The notes under the pieces: model-generated
Seen by the model: the letters and a program-made list of their open reading frames with translations, nothing else
Told to the model about the DNA's origin: nothing
The model's database searches: none
Assembly (NCBI GenBank): GCA_000433135.1
Contig: HF991947.1
Location: 1 to 13,262 of the forward strand
DNA from: Clostridium sp. CAG:921
Lineage (GTDB): Bacteria > Bacillota > Clostridia > TANB77 > CAG-465
Reading direction: 5' to 3'
DNA length: 13,262 nucleotides
Translations under genes and position numbers: made by a program
Shown: piece after piece, positions 1 through 6,519 of the stretch
Layout of the letters: each line of letters starts with the position of its first letter
Numbering within the stretch: position 1 is the stretch's first letter

Positions 1-273
1 GAAAGATTAAAAGAAGAATTGTTTACTAAAACTCAAATTTTAAATACTATATACAGTGAGTTTCCAAGTGATGAATATGGAAATATTATTTTTGATAGGG
101 ACAATAGATATGTAAATACTAATTTTGAAAAAAAGCAACCAGAATCTATTAAAGATTATTTTTTAAAAACAGTATTTGATTTTTTTTTACGAATAATATT
201 ACTAGCTACTTTTATTCTTCTAGTAATACTAATTGCATCTGCTATTTCAGGAAGAAACATACTTTTTTCATAA
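1..273 (+). CDS. C-terminal part of a small membrane protein (5'-truncated by window edge)
   Basis: The reading frame is open from base 1, so the gene almost certainly starts outside the window; a TTG at 19 is only an internal codon as far as I can tell. The visible part is about 90 residues: a charged, soluble stretch followed by one strongly hydrophobic segment near the C-terminus (roughly the last 30 residues, beginning FDFFLRIILL), which should be a single membrane span, and a short polar tail. I recognise no family. A good intrinsic terminator follows the stop, so it is transcribed separately from spoIVA. Function unknown. Confidence 0.6.
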   Translation, partial: ERLKEELFTKTQILNTIYSEFPSDEYGNIIFDRDNRYVNTNFEKKQPESIKDYFLKTVFDFFLRIILLATFILLVILIASAISGRNILFS

Positions 274-280
274 ATTTATA

Positions 281-325
281 GCTAATACTTACTATAACGT
301 ATAAGTATTAGCTTTTTTTATTTTT
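281..325 (+). terminator. Intrinsic terminator after the upstream membrane-protein gene
   Basis: Perfect 11-bp inverted repeat GCTAATACTTA (281-291) and TAAGTATTAGC (302-312) with a 10-base loop, followed directly by a T-rich run from 313. It begins eight bases after the stop codon of the upstream gene and separates it from spoIVA. Confidence 0.85.
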
Positions 326-326
326 A

Positions 327-372
327 AGTCTATTAAAATTTTGTTTTTCAGTCTACTAAAGTTTTGTTTTTT
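327..372. repeat. Two-copy 23-bp imperfect tandem repeat
   Basis: Unit AGTCTAYTAAARTTTTG plus a T run occurs at 327-349 and again at 350-372, differing at three positions by hand count. It lies between the terminator and the spoIVA promoter. Role unknown; it may be a simple duplication in AT-rich DNA. Confidence 0.6.
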
Positions 373-494
373 GCTATATAACTTATACACCTTATCTTGT
401 ATATATTATTTTACTATTTAAAGAATATTTAAAATAATAATTTGAAAATACCATTTTAACTTAATACAAGATTATATTTAATATTTAATATCTA

Positions 495-522
495 TCATTT
501 TTTTAAAAGTTTTGCATAAATA
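495..522 (+). promoter_or_regulatory. Candidate SigE-type promoter for spoIVA
   Basis: TCATTTT at 495-501, a 13-base spacer, and CATAAATA at 515-522 resemble the mother-cell SigE consensus (TCATATT / CATACAAT). In B. subtilis spoIVA is transcribed by SigE, so the expectation comes from known biology; the match itself is by eye in AT-rich DNA and is not proof. Confidence 0.4.
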
Positions 523-525
523 GTA

Positions 526-555
526 ACAATTCTAATATATTTGTATTAGAATTGT
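526..555 (+). promoter_or_regulatory. 12-bp stem-loop at the 5' end of the spoIVA leader
   Basis: Perfect inverted repeat ACAATTCTAATA (526-537) and TATTAGAATTGT (544-555) with a 6-base loop. If the SigE-like promoter is right, the transcript starts at or near the left arm, so the mRNA would begin with this hairpin, ending nine bases before GGAGG. It could stabilise the mRNA or act as an operator; a short T run follows, so weak attenuation is also possible. Confidence 0.55.
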
Positions 556-575
556 ATTTTTAATGGAGGTATTAA

Positions 576-1865
576 ATGAAAAATATAGACATTTACAAAG
601 ATATATCATCTAGAACAAATGGTGATATATACATTGGTGTAGTAGGTCCTGTTAGAACTGGTAAATCTACGTTTATAAAAAAATTCATGGAAAACTTTGT
701 AATTCCAAACATATCAGATGAACATAAAAAAGACAGAGCCCTTGATGAACTTCCCCAAAGTGCTTCTGGAAAAACTATCATGACAACTGAGCCAAAATTT
801 GTGCCAAATGAATCAGTTGAGATAAATTTAGAGGGCAACGTAAAAATGAAAACTAGACTTGTTGATTGCGTTGGATATTTAGTTGATGGAGCTGTTGGTC
901 ATCTTGAAAATGATCAGCCAAGAATGGTAAAGACACCATGGTCAGAATCAGAAATGCCATTTGCTAAAGCAGCGGAAATTGGTACACATAAGGTTATAAA
1001 AGATCACTCAACAATTGGTCTTGTTGTAACAACAGATGGCAGTATAACAGATATTAGTAGAAACGACTATGTAGTTGCAGAATCTCGTGTTGTAAATGAA
1101 TTAAAAGCTTTAAATAAGCCCTTTGTTATAATACTAAATTCAACTCATCCAGATGATGAGCAAACAAGAACTCTTGCAAGTGAAATGTCACAAAGATATG
1201 ATAGCACTGTAATACCACTAGATGTAGCTAATTTATCTCAAAATGATCTTAGTAATATTTTCAAAAGAGTATTAGACGAATTCCCTGTTACAGAAATTGG
1301 ATTTAGTCTTCCAGAGTGGTTTTCAATACTAGATTTTGATCACTGGCTAAAACAAAATGTAATTTCAACTGTAAAAGAACATTTTGAAAAAGACTACTCT
1401 CTACGTGAGATAAACGAACTAATACAAGAACTTTCTAAAGAAAGCGAAATATTTGATAGTATAATTGTAGACAGTGCCAAACTAGAAAATGGTTGTATTA
1501 AAATAAAAATGAATATTAAACCTTCAATGTTTTATAAAGTACTAAGTGAAATGTCAAACTTTGATATAAAATCTGATGGGGATATATTTAAGCTCTTAAA
1601 AGATTTTGCTAAAACTAAACAAGAATATGATAAAATAGCTATTGCTTTAGAAGAAGTACGTGTAAAAGGATATGGTATTGTTACTCCACAAATTGATGAA
1701 TTAACTTTAGAAGAACCTGAAATCGTTAAACAAGGTAACAAATACGGTGTAAAACTAAAAGCTAGTGCGCCAAGTATACATATAATAAGACCTAAACAGA
1801 TACTTTTTTTATCCACCTCGCTCATTTCCAAGCCGAGGTGGAAATTTATTTTTAGCTTAACATGA
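576..1865 (+). CDS. spoIVA: Stage IV sporulation protein A, interrupted after residue 405
   Basis: SpoIVA is the ATPase that polymerises on the forespore outer membrane to form the basement layer of the spore coat. Residues 1-405 match the family closely: Walker A GPVRTGKST with K30, the sensor pair T70/T71 in IMTTEP, and the Walker B aspartate D97 in RLVDCVG, all at the B. subtilis numbering. Homology runs to the conserved APSIHIIR, whose Arg codon is 1788-1790. The remaining 24 codons to the stop at 1865 are unrelated and come from the element. B. subtilis SpoIVA has 492 residues, so about 85-90 C-terminal residues needed for localisation and assembly are missing. I find no fragment encoding them in the window. 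ATG at 576 follows GGAGG (565-569). As it stands the product should not be functional; a full gene would need precise excision. Confidence 0.93.
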   Translation: MKNIDIYKDISSRTNGDIYIGVVGPVRTGKSTFIKKFMENFVIPNISDEHKKDRALDELPQSASGKTIMTTEPKFVPNESVEINLEGNVKMKTRLVDCVGYLVDGAVGHLENDQPRMVKTPWSESEMPFAKAAEIGTHKVIKDHSTIGLVVTTDGSITDISRNDYVVAESRVVNELKALNKPFVIILNSTHPDDEQTRTLASEMSQRYDSTVIPLDVANLSQNDLSNIFKRVLDEFPVTEIGFSLPEWFSILDFDHWLKQNVISTVKEHFEKDYSLREINELIQELSKESEIFDSIIVDSAKLENGCIKIKMNIKPSMFYKVLSEMSNFDIKSDGDIFKLLKDFAKTKQEYDKIAIALEEVRVKGYGIVTPQIDELTLEEPEIVKQGNKYGVKLKASAPSIHIIRPKQILFLSTSLISKPRWKFIFSLT

Positions 1866-3391
1866 TTTTTTTCAATTCCTTGTACATATATCCTATCGAT
1901 TTTTTCATGTATAAATTCTTTTGTTAATTCAAATGTATCAAAATCAAAAAACTTCTTTATTTTTTGTTGATTTTTTCCAGTTTCATTTGCATCTCTATTT
2001 ACTTTTAATTGTATTAATTGACTTTTATAATCCATAATTTCGTCTTGATATTCATTCTTGATTTTTTCAAACTCATCATCAGTAATTTTATTCATAGTAT
2101 ATAATTTTATTAAATTAGCTTTATTCTTTTCCTTTTCATTTATTGCATTTTCTAAAATTTTTATATTTTTTTCTAATTTAAAATCCTTTTTGTCTAACCT
2201 AGAATTTGCTTTCAACATTTCTTTAAGTATCATTGATTTCTTTTCTAATAATTCAGAAAAAACCTCACTTAATATACTATTTAATTCCTCAGTTCCAATA
2301 TATGTATGATTATTACAATTTTTTAAGCCATTCTTAGCATATTCAGAACATATCCAAAATTCTTCTTTTGCTGTTGGTCTATGCTTTCTTCTCCAAAATT
2401 TTTTTCCATCATTAGTACATATCAATAAATTAGAATATTGGTATTGATTATTCCAACGATCTCCAGTTCCAGTATACTTATTACTTCTCTTTTCCATTAT
2501 TTCATTGCATTTTTGCCATATATCGTCATTTACAATTTGTGGTACAATATTCTCTTCAGCTTTATAGGTAATCCATTCCTCTTTTGGAATTTCTATTCTT
2601 TCCTTACTCATAAAATCTATCACCTCTGTTTTTTTACCACAATAACATCCTTTATATTTTGGATTTGTAAGTATATTTTTTATTGTAGAATAAGCAAAAA
2701 CATCTCCTTTTCTCGTTAATTTTCCCTCTTCTGCTAGTTTCTTTCCAATTCTCCTTATTCCAATATTTCCTGTGGAATATAATTCAAAAATTCTCGAAAC
2801 AATTTCTGCTTCTTCATCGATTTTTTTCAATTTACAATTGTCTTTTTCATATCCCCATATAACATTACTGCCAAGCACTCTTCCTTTTTCTATTGCTCTA
2901 TTAAATCCAAATTTTACCCTTTCTGAAATTCTTCTACTTTCATCCTGTGCAAGTGATGCCATAAGTGTTAATCTCAATTCTCCTTCTTGTTCAAGAGTAT
3001 TAATATTATCTAATTCAAAATATATACCTTTTCCTCTTGCTAATAAGTTTCTAGTAAACTGTAGTGTGTCTAATGTATTTCTTGCAAATCTACATACTTC
3101 TTTTGTTAAAATCAGATCATATTTATCATCCATACCATCCTGTATCATATTATTAAAGTCCTCTCTTTTCTTTATTGATGTTCCTGTTATTCCACTGTCA
3201 CTATAGCCTTGAACTAATGTCCATTTAGGTATAGATAAAATTTTGTTTTTGTAATAATCATCCTGATTTATTAGTGAATTTTTTTGTTCATTCTTTCCTG
3301 TAGAAACTCTTGCATAATATGTCACCCTTAAAGGTAAATCATATATTGTTTTTCCTGACATTAATGCTTTTCTAATTTCATATAATTCCAT
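1532..3391 (-). CDS. Large serine recombinase 1, adjacent to the spoIVA junction; frame runs into antisense spoIVA
   Basis: Site-specific recombinase of the large serine (TnpX/CcrA-like) class that would integrate or excise the element. Resolvase domain ~20-165 with nucleophile Ser30 in YYARVS and the VCRFARNT and ESRRISERVKFGF motifs; recombinase domain ~170-300; zinc-ribbon region with C325, C348, C359 but Asp328 where a fourth Cys is usual; coiled coil ~365-465. ATG at 3391 has GGAGGT at 3398-3403. True recombinase sequence ends at about residue 533: the last ~85 residues are read from the opposite strand of spoIVA, because no stop lies before the junction. In a circular form the frame would be completed by the other element end. 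It has its own promoter and is separated from recombinase 2 by a terminator. Confidence 0.9.
   Translation of the reverse strand: MELYEIRKALMSGKTIYDLPLRVTYYARVSTGKNEQKNSLINQDDYYKNKILSIPKWTLVQGYSDSGITGTSIKKREDFNNMIQDGMDDKYDLILTKEVCRFARNTLDTLQFTRNLLARGKGIYFELDNINTLEQEGELRLTLMASLAQDESRRISERVKFGFNRAIEKGRVLGSNVIWGYEKDNCKLKKIDEEAEIVSRIFELYSTGNIGIRRIGKKLAEEGKLTRKGDVFAYSTIKNILTNPKYKGCYCGKKTEVIDFMSKERIEIPKEEWITYKAEENIVPQIVNDDIWQKCNEIMEKRSNKYTGTGDRWNNQYQYSNLLICTNDGKKFWRRKHRPTAKEEFWICSEYAKNGLKNCNNHTYIGTEELNSILSEVFSELLEKKSMILKEMLKANSRLDKKDFKLEKNIKILENAINEKEKNKANLIKLYTMNKITDDEFEKIKNEYQDEIMDYKSQLIQLKVNRDANETGKNQQKIKKFFDFDTFELTKEFIHEKIDRIYVQGIEKNHVKLKINFHLGLEMSEVDKKSICLGLIICILGALAFSFTPYLLPCLTISGSSKVNSSICGVTIPYPFTRTSSKAIAILSYSCLVLAKSFKSLNISPSDFISKFDISLSTL
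1788..1792. other. Left junction of the inserted element in spoIVA (putative attL)
   Basis: To the left the DNA encodes conserved SpoIVA; to the right the plus frame makes no sense and the minus strand encodes the end of a serine recombinase. The break is placed just after the Arg codon of HIIR, accurate to a few bases because the crossover core can be shared by both sides. The matching right junction is not in the window. Confidence 0.75.
1812..1842 (+). terminator. GC-rich hairpin at the left end of the element, possible terminator
   Basis: Perfect 9-bp inverted repeat TCCACCTCG (1812-1820) and CGAGGTGGA (1834-1842), strikingly GC-rich for this region, within the last codons of recombinase 1 and about 20 bases from the spoIVA junction. 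On the plus strand it is followed by AATTTATTTTTAG, so it could end truncated spoIVA transcripts. On the minus strand an A run follows, which is not terminator-like. It may instead be an arm site for recombinase binding. Confidence 0.45.
2661..2698. repeat. 38-bp identity tract, copy in recombinase 1
   Basis: This stretch inside recombinase 1 is identical by eye to 4401-4438 inside recombinase 2, including synonymous positions. It encodes the conserved FAYSTIKNILTNP region. It reflects common origin of the two genes and could serve for gene conversion or deletion between them. Confidence 0.7.
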
Positions 3392-3426
3392 TGAAATACC
3401 TCCAAAATCTTATTTTAATCGCTTGT

Positions 3427-3455
3427 GTTGTAACTCTGTTTGTATTTATTGTCAA
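3427..3455 (-). promoter_or_regulatory. SigA-type promoter for recombinase 1
   Basis: On the minus strand TTGACA (3455-3450), a 17-base spacer and TACAAC (3432-3427), about 35 bases before the start codon. The -35 is perfect and spacing ideal; the -10 matches at four of six positions. It is a vegetative-type promoter rather than a SigE or SigK one. Confidence 0.55.
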
Positions 3456-3480
3456 CATTTTGAAAGATATTTCCAAAATT

Positions 3481-3501
3481 AAAAAGCCCTTATGGGCTTT
3501 T
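3481..3501 (-). terminator. Intrinsic terminator between the two recombinase genes
   Basis: On the minus strand AAAAGCCC, a 4-base loop, GGGCTTTT and then more T. Stem arms lie at 3482-3489 and 3494-3501, and the stop codon of recombinase 2 (3502-3500) forms part of the stem. Confidence 0.75.
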
Positions 3502-5131
3502 AACTAGCAATCTTTTGCTTATCTATGTACTTAATTATTTTTTTCTTTTTATATAATAATTCTATTGTAATTCCAACTTTTAAAACTATTTCTAAATTTG
3601 CTAATCCTGTATCATCCAGTCTCTCTACTTTTATTTTATCTAAAATTACATCTACTAATTGTGCTGGTATTCCTTGAAAAAATTCAAAATCCTTTTCAAA
3701 ACTTTTCTTTATTATTTGCATCTTATCATCTATTTCATCCTTATTTCTTGACATTATAAGTTTATTTTTTTCTTCTTCATAGGCTGATATTTTTTCGTTA
3801 TATATATTGTTTTCTTCCTCAAATTCTTTTTCATCAATAAGTTCTGTAGTATATAATTTTATCAATTTTTTCTTTTCTTTCTTCAAGCTTTCAATTTTAT
3901 TTTGTAGTGAAGTTATATCTATTTCAGTAGAACAGTCTTCAAAGCACTCTTTACATTTATTTAATAAATTCTCTATAAATTTTTCTTTATTTATAAACAT
4001 TTCATTAAATATTCGTTTTAATACTTCATCTAATGTTTCTGTATATATATTAACATTGTTTGCACATCCACTTATACCTTTTTTCTTATATAATGCACAT
4101 TGCCAAAATTCTCTTCCTCTACTAATTGTTCTCCAATAACATTGTCCATCTTTTTTGCAATAAATTTTTCCAGAATATTTATATTTTGTATTATAACCAG
4201 TTGTTTCGCTTTTAGCTCTTTCACTTCTTTCTTTAAAGATTTCATTACATTTTTCCCAAATTTTTTCATCAACAATTTGTGGTACAACGTCATCTGTCGC
4301 TTTATATTCTACAATTTCATCTTCTCCAAGATTTACTCTTTGTTTAGTCATGAAATCTATAACTCTTGTCTTATTCCCAGAATAAAAGCCTTTATATTTC
4401 GGATTTGTAAGTATATTTTTTATTGTAGAATAAGCAAATGTTTCTCCTTTTTTTGTTAATATTCCTTCTTCTTCAAGTTTTTTTCCAACTTTTCGTATTC
4501 CAATATCACCTGATGCATATATTTCATAAATTCTTTTTACAATTTTTGCCTCATCTTCGTTCATTTTTAATTTACAATTATCTTTTTCATAACCCCATAT
4601 AGCATTATTTCCCAATACTCGTCCTTTTTCTATTGATCTTTTAAAACCAAACTTTACTCTTTCTGAGATTCGTCTGCTTTCGTCTTGTGCTAATGATGCC
4701 ATTATTGTTAATCTTAATTCTCCCTCTTGTTCTAATGTATTTATATTGTCCAGTTCAAAATAAACTCCCTTTCCCTTTGCCAATAAACTTCTAGTTAATT
4801 GTAATGTATCTAATGTATTTCTTGCAAATCTACACACTTCTTTTGTCAATATTAAATCATACATATCATTAAGTCCATCAGAAATCATTTCATTAAAATC
4901 TTTTCTTTTTTTTGTAGAAGTACCTGTTATACCTCTATCACTATATCCATCAACTAATGTCCACATTGGTGTATCTAAGATTTTATTTTTGTAATATATC
5001 TCTTGGTTATCTAACGAGTTTTTTTGCTCGTCCTTTTCTGTTGATACTCTTGAATAATATGTAACTCTTAGTGGTAAATCATATATCGTTTTTCCTGACA
5101 TCAATTCTCTTCTTATTGTATATAAATCCAT
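3500..5131 (-). CDS. Large serine recombinase 2
   Basis: Paralogue of recombinase 1, complete at 543 residues. Resolvase domain ~20-165 with nucleophile Ser30 in YYSRVS, VCRFARNT and ESRRISERVKFGF motifs; recombinase domain ~170-300; zinc-ribbon region with C325, C345, C356 and Asp328 in place of a Cys; coiled coil ~405-465; lysine-rich tail. By hand count 149 of the first 180 residues match recombinase 1, while the C-terminal half differs much more, as expected if the two proteins bind different DNA. ATG at 5131 follows a GGGGG ribosome site at 5140-5144, thirteen bases after the stop of a 50-residue gene, so it is in the element's main minus-strand operon. A terminator follows it. Confidence 0.92.
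   Translation of the reverse strand: MDLYTIRRELMSGKTIYDLPLRVTYYSRVSTEKDEQKNSLDNQEIYYKNKILDTPMWTLVDGYSDRGITGTSTKKRKDFNEMISDGLNDMYDLILTKEVCRFARNTLDTLQLTRSLLAKGKGVYFELDNINTLEQEGELRLTIMASLAQDESRRISERVKFGFKRSIEKGRVLGNNAIWGYEKDNCKLKMNEDEAKIVKRIYEIYASGDIGIRKVGKKLEEEGILTKKGETFAYSTIKNILTNPKYKGFYSGNKTRVIDFMTKQRVNLGEDEIVEYKATDDVVPQIVDEKIWEKCNEIFKERSERAKSETTGYNTKYKYSGKIYCKKDGQCYWRTISRGREFWQCALYKKKGISGCANNVNIYTETLDEVLKRIFNEMFINKEKFIENLLNKCKECFEDCSTEIDITSLQNKIESLKKEKKKLIKLYTTELIDEKEFEEENNIYNEKISAYEEEKNKLIMSRNKDEIDDKMQIIKKSFEKDFEFFQGIPAQLVDVILDKIKVERLDDTGLANLEIVLKVGITIELLYKKKKIIKYIDKQKIAS
4401..4438. repeat. 38-bp identity tract, copy in recombinase 2
   Basis: Direct-repeat partner of 2661-2698, 1740 bases away in the same orientation. 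Recombination between the two copies would fuse the recombinases into one gene. Confidence 0.7.
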
Positions 5132-5144
5132 ATTGAAAGCCCCC

Positions 5145-5297
5145 TTATATATTTCTAAGTATATAATCTTTCATCTGGTCATCAATTAACCCCTGTTTAT
5201 TTGCTGAATTTATCAAATATTTACTTAATTCTTCTTTAATACTGTTTTCAAATTTTTCTATTGTTTTGGTTTCGATCTTATCAAATATTTTGTCCAA
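5145..5297 (-). CDS. 50-residue protein directly upstream of recombinase 2
   Basis: Small gene with TTG start at 5297 preceded by AGAGGTG (about 5303-5309); a GTG at 5306 in the same frame is possible but overlaps that site. Product begins MDKIFDKIETKT and is charged, probably helical, ending in DDQMKDYILRNI, with no membrane segment. The stop is 13 bases before recombinase 2 and overlaps its ribosome-site region, so the two are likely translated together. No family recognised. Its size and position suit a recombination directionality factor or other recombinase partner, but this is only inference from context. Confidence 0.6.
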   Translation of the reverse strand: MDKIFDKIETKTIEKFENSIKEELSKYLINSANKQGLIDDQMKDYILRNI

Positions 5298-5354
5298 TTT
5301 CTTCACCTCTGTTAATGTATATTGAAGAAATCATTTAAATATTACTGTATTTTT

Positions 5355-5774
5355 TTATTCCCATAATATTTTCTTGGGTACATCATACCCTGTTATGATT
5401 CCACTCTTTAAATGATAAGATTTAGTATTTTTATTATAATTATAAATAGATGAATTCCACTTTCTAAAAGCTCTATTATTTATTGTTTTTCTACCACCTG
5501 ATAATTCTCTACTAGCTTGTATATGCATTTGTCTTAATTGTGCATACGCAATATCACCATCTTTTCTTTGCTTTCTTTTTTTAGCAATATATTGCATAGT
5601 TTGAGCATTATGCTTTTTTTTGTTTATTTCTTTTCTTTTTTCTTTTTCTAATTTATATCTAAAATCTTTAGTCACTACTCTTGAAACTTTATATTTTGAA
5701 ATATTTAATTCTTTCGCAATTTCTATTTGCTTCATTTTATCTTCAAAATACATTTTTAAAATTTTCTCATTCAT
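5355..5774 (-). CDS. Helix-turn-helix DNA-binding protein of the element
   Basis: 139 residues. Residues ~10-35 (KMKQIEIAKELNISKYKVSRVV) form a clear helix-turn-helix like the sigma-region-4/Trp-repressor type; then a very basic segment ~45-75 rich in Lys/Arg and a C-terminal part with several aromatic residues (about 95-139). I choose ATG at 5774 with GGAGGG at 5779-5784; an upstream in-frame TTG at 5789 would start inside the ribosome site. It sits within the minus-strand operon upstream of the 50-residue gene and recombinase 2. It probably binds DNA of the element, as regulator or accessory factor. Exact role unknown. Confidence 0.75.
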   Translation of the reverse strand: MNEKILKMYFEDKMKQIEIAKELNISKYKVSRVVTKDFRYKLEKEKRKEINKKKHNAQTMQYIAKKRKQRKDGDIAYAQLRQMHIQASRELSGGRKTINNRAFRKWNSSIYNYNKNTKSYHLKSGIITGYDVPKKILWE

Positions 5775-5844
5775 AGTACCCTCCTGCAACTTTTTGCTAA
5801 CAGATTTTAAATATGAAGAAACTAATAGAGCTTATATTAAAACT

Positions 5845-6003
5845 CTATTTAATTTCTAAATCTTCCATTGCTTTTTTAAAATTTTGCTCACTTAATTTTT
5901 TTACAGTTTTATATCTTTTATTTCTTTCTAATATTTCTATGATCTCTCTAGCAAATATTCCTAAACTGAAAGAGATTATAGAAAAAATTAAATATTTTAG
6001 CAT
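5845..6003 (-). CDS. 52-residue single-span membrane protein
   Basis: Short gene below usual size cut-offs. ATG at 6003 lies one base after the stop (6007-6005) of the upstream 95-residue gene, with AGGAG at 6014-6018 inside that gene's end, so translation is coupled. Residues ~1-20 (MLKYLIFSIISFSLGIFA) form one hydrophobic span, followed by a charged helix-like tail (REIIEILERNKRYKTVKKL). It should be a small inner-membrane protein with a cytoplasmic tail. No family recognised; stress-, holin- or partner-type functions cannot be distinguished. Confidence 0.65.
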   Translation of the reverse strand: MLKYLIFSIISFSLGIFAREIIEILERNKRYKTVKKLSEQNFKKAMEDLEIK

Positions 6004-6004
6004 T

Positions 6005-6292
6005 TTATTTTTTCTCCTTTTTCTCTTTCATTATTATACTAGCTAATCTTTTTACTTCTGTATTTCCAAATTTTTCATAAAACATTGTTACTTCTTCTTT
6101 TATAGACTTGGCTGTTATGTCTGTATTGCTATTTTTTAATGTATGGAATGCTAACTGTGCATAAGCAGTAATAAGTTCTATTTCGGTTTTAGAATTATTT
6201 TTGCTTATTACATCTTTTGTTTTACTAAAAGTCTTTGTTTCTTTTAAATCTTTTACTTCTGTAACTTGATTTGTATTTCCTTTTTCATCCAT
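6005..6292 (-). CDS. 95-residue hypothetical protein of the element operon
   Basis: ATG at 6292 with AGGAGGT at 6305-6299. The first ~35 residues are polar and Lys/Thr/Glu-rich, probably disordered; residues ~36-90 look helical (ELITAYAQLAFHTLKN, IKEEVTMFYEKFG), ending in a run of lysines and glutamates. No membrane span or recognised domain. The stop is directly followed by the start of the 52-residue membrane gene. Its ribosome site can be paired with an upstream CTCCT (see the hairpin entry). Confidence 0.7.
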   Translation of the reverse strand: MDEKGNTNQVTEVKDLKETKTFSKTKDVISKNNSKTEIELITAYAQLAFHTLKNSNTDITAKSIKEEVTMFYEKFGNTEVKRLASIIMKEKKEKK

Positions 6293-6300
6293 ATTGTTAC

Positions 6301-6319
6301 CTCCTTCTAATATTAGGAG
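6301..6319 (-). promoter_or_regulatory. Hairpin that can mask a ribosome binding site
   Basis: In the minus-strand RNA CUCCU (6319-6315) can pair with AGGAG (6305-6301) of the ribosome site of the 95-residue gene across a 9-base loop. The stem is only 5 bp, so this is tentative. Confidence 0.3.
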
Positions 6320-6348
6320 TCCTATTTTTTATATTCGATGTTGCATTT

Positions 6349-6519
6349 TTATAATTTTTTTCTATTTTTTGTTAAAGTTTTATAAATCATATATTTTATT
6401 TCTTGCATTAAGTCTTCATCAATTCCATTCCTTAGCTTACTCATACTTGTAATTAGTGGATTATAATCATCTAAAATTTTCAATATTTCTACATCATCTA
6501 AATTAAAGTTATTAAACAT
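6349..6519 (-). CDS. 56-residue hypothetical protein, overlapping the sigma-like gene
   Basis: ATG at 6519 lies inside the last codons of the upstream sigma-like gene (stop 6514-6512), with AGGAGG at about 6527-6532, so the overlap implies coupled translation. Product begins MFNNFNLDDVEILKILDDY, is acidic in its first half and basic at the end (KNRKKL), and has no membrane segment. No family recognised. Confidence 0.65.
   Translation of the reverse strand: MFNNFNLDDVEILKILDDYNPLITSMSKLRNGIDEDLMQEIKYMIYKTLTKNRKKL

Larger units (their letters stand above)
274..575. other. 302-base gap between membrane-protein gene and spoIVA
   Basis: No credible gene seen. It holds, in order, the terminator (281-325), a tandem repeat (327-372), very AT-rich DNA (373-494) in which I see nothing convincing, a SigE-like promoter (495-522) and a 12-bp stem-loop (526-555), then the spoIVA ribosome binding site GGAGG at 565-569. 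Confidence 0.6.

Noticed and set aside
593..838. 81-codon minus-strand frame inside spoIVA
   Set aside because: It is antisense to conserved Walker-A-region codons of spoIVA and has no ribosome site or recognisable sequence.
2058..3206. Several plus-strand frames of 83-144 codons within recombinase 1
   Set aside because: They are Phe/Ile/Ser-rich complements of a lysine-rich gene, with no ribosome sites; the recombinase frame is clearly the real one.
3807..4459. Plus-strand frames and a 73-codon minus-strand frame within recombinase 2
   Set aside because: They overlap the recombinase's zinc-ribbon and coiled-coil codons. I considered a recombinase frameshift, but the 543-residue frame is intact and matches its paralogue throughout.
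5813..6046. 77-codon plus-strand hydrophobic frame
   Set aside because: Its hydrophobicity comes from reading the complement of the coupled 52-residue gene and the end of the 95-residue gene, which have ribosome sites and proper spacing.
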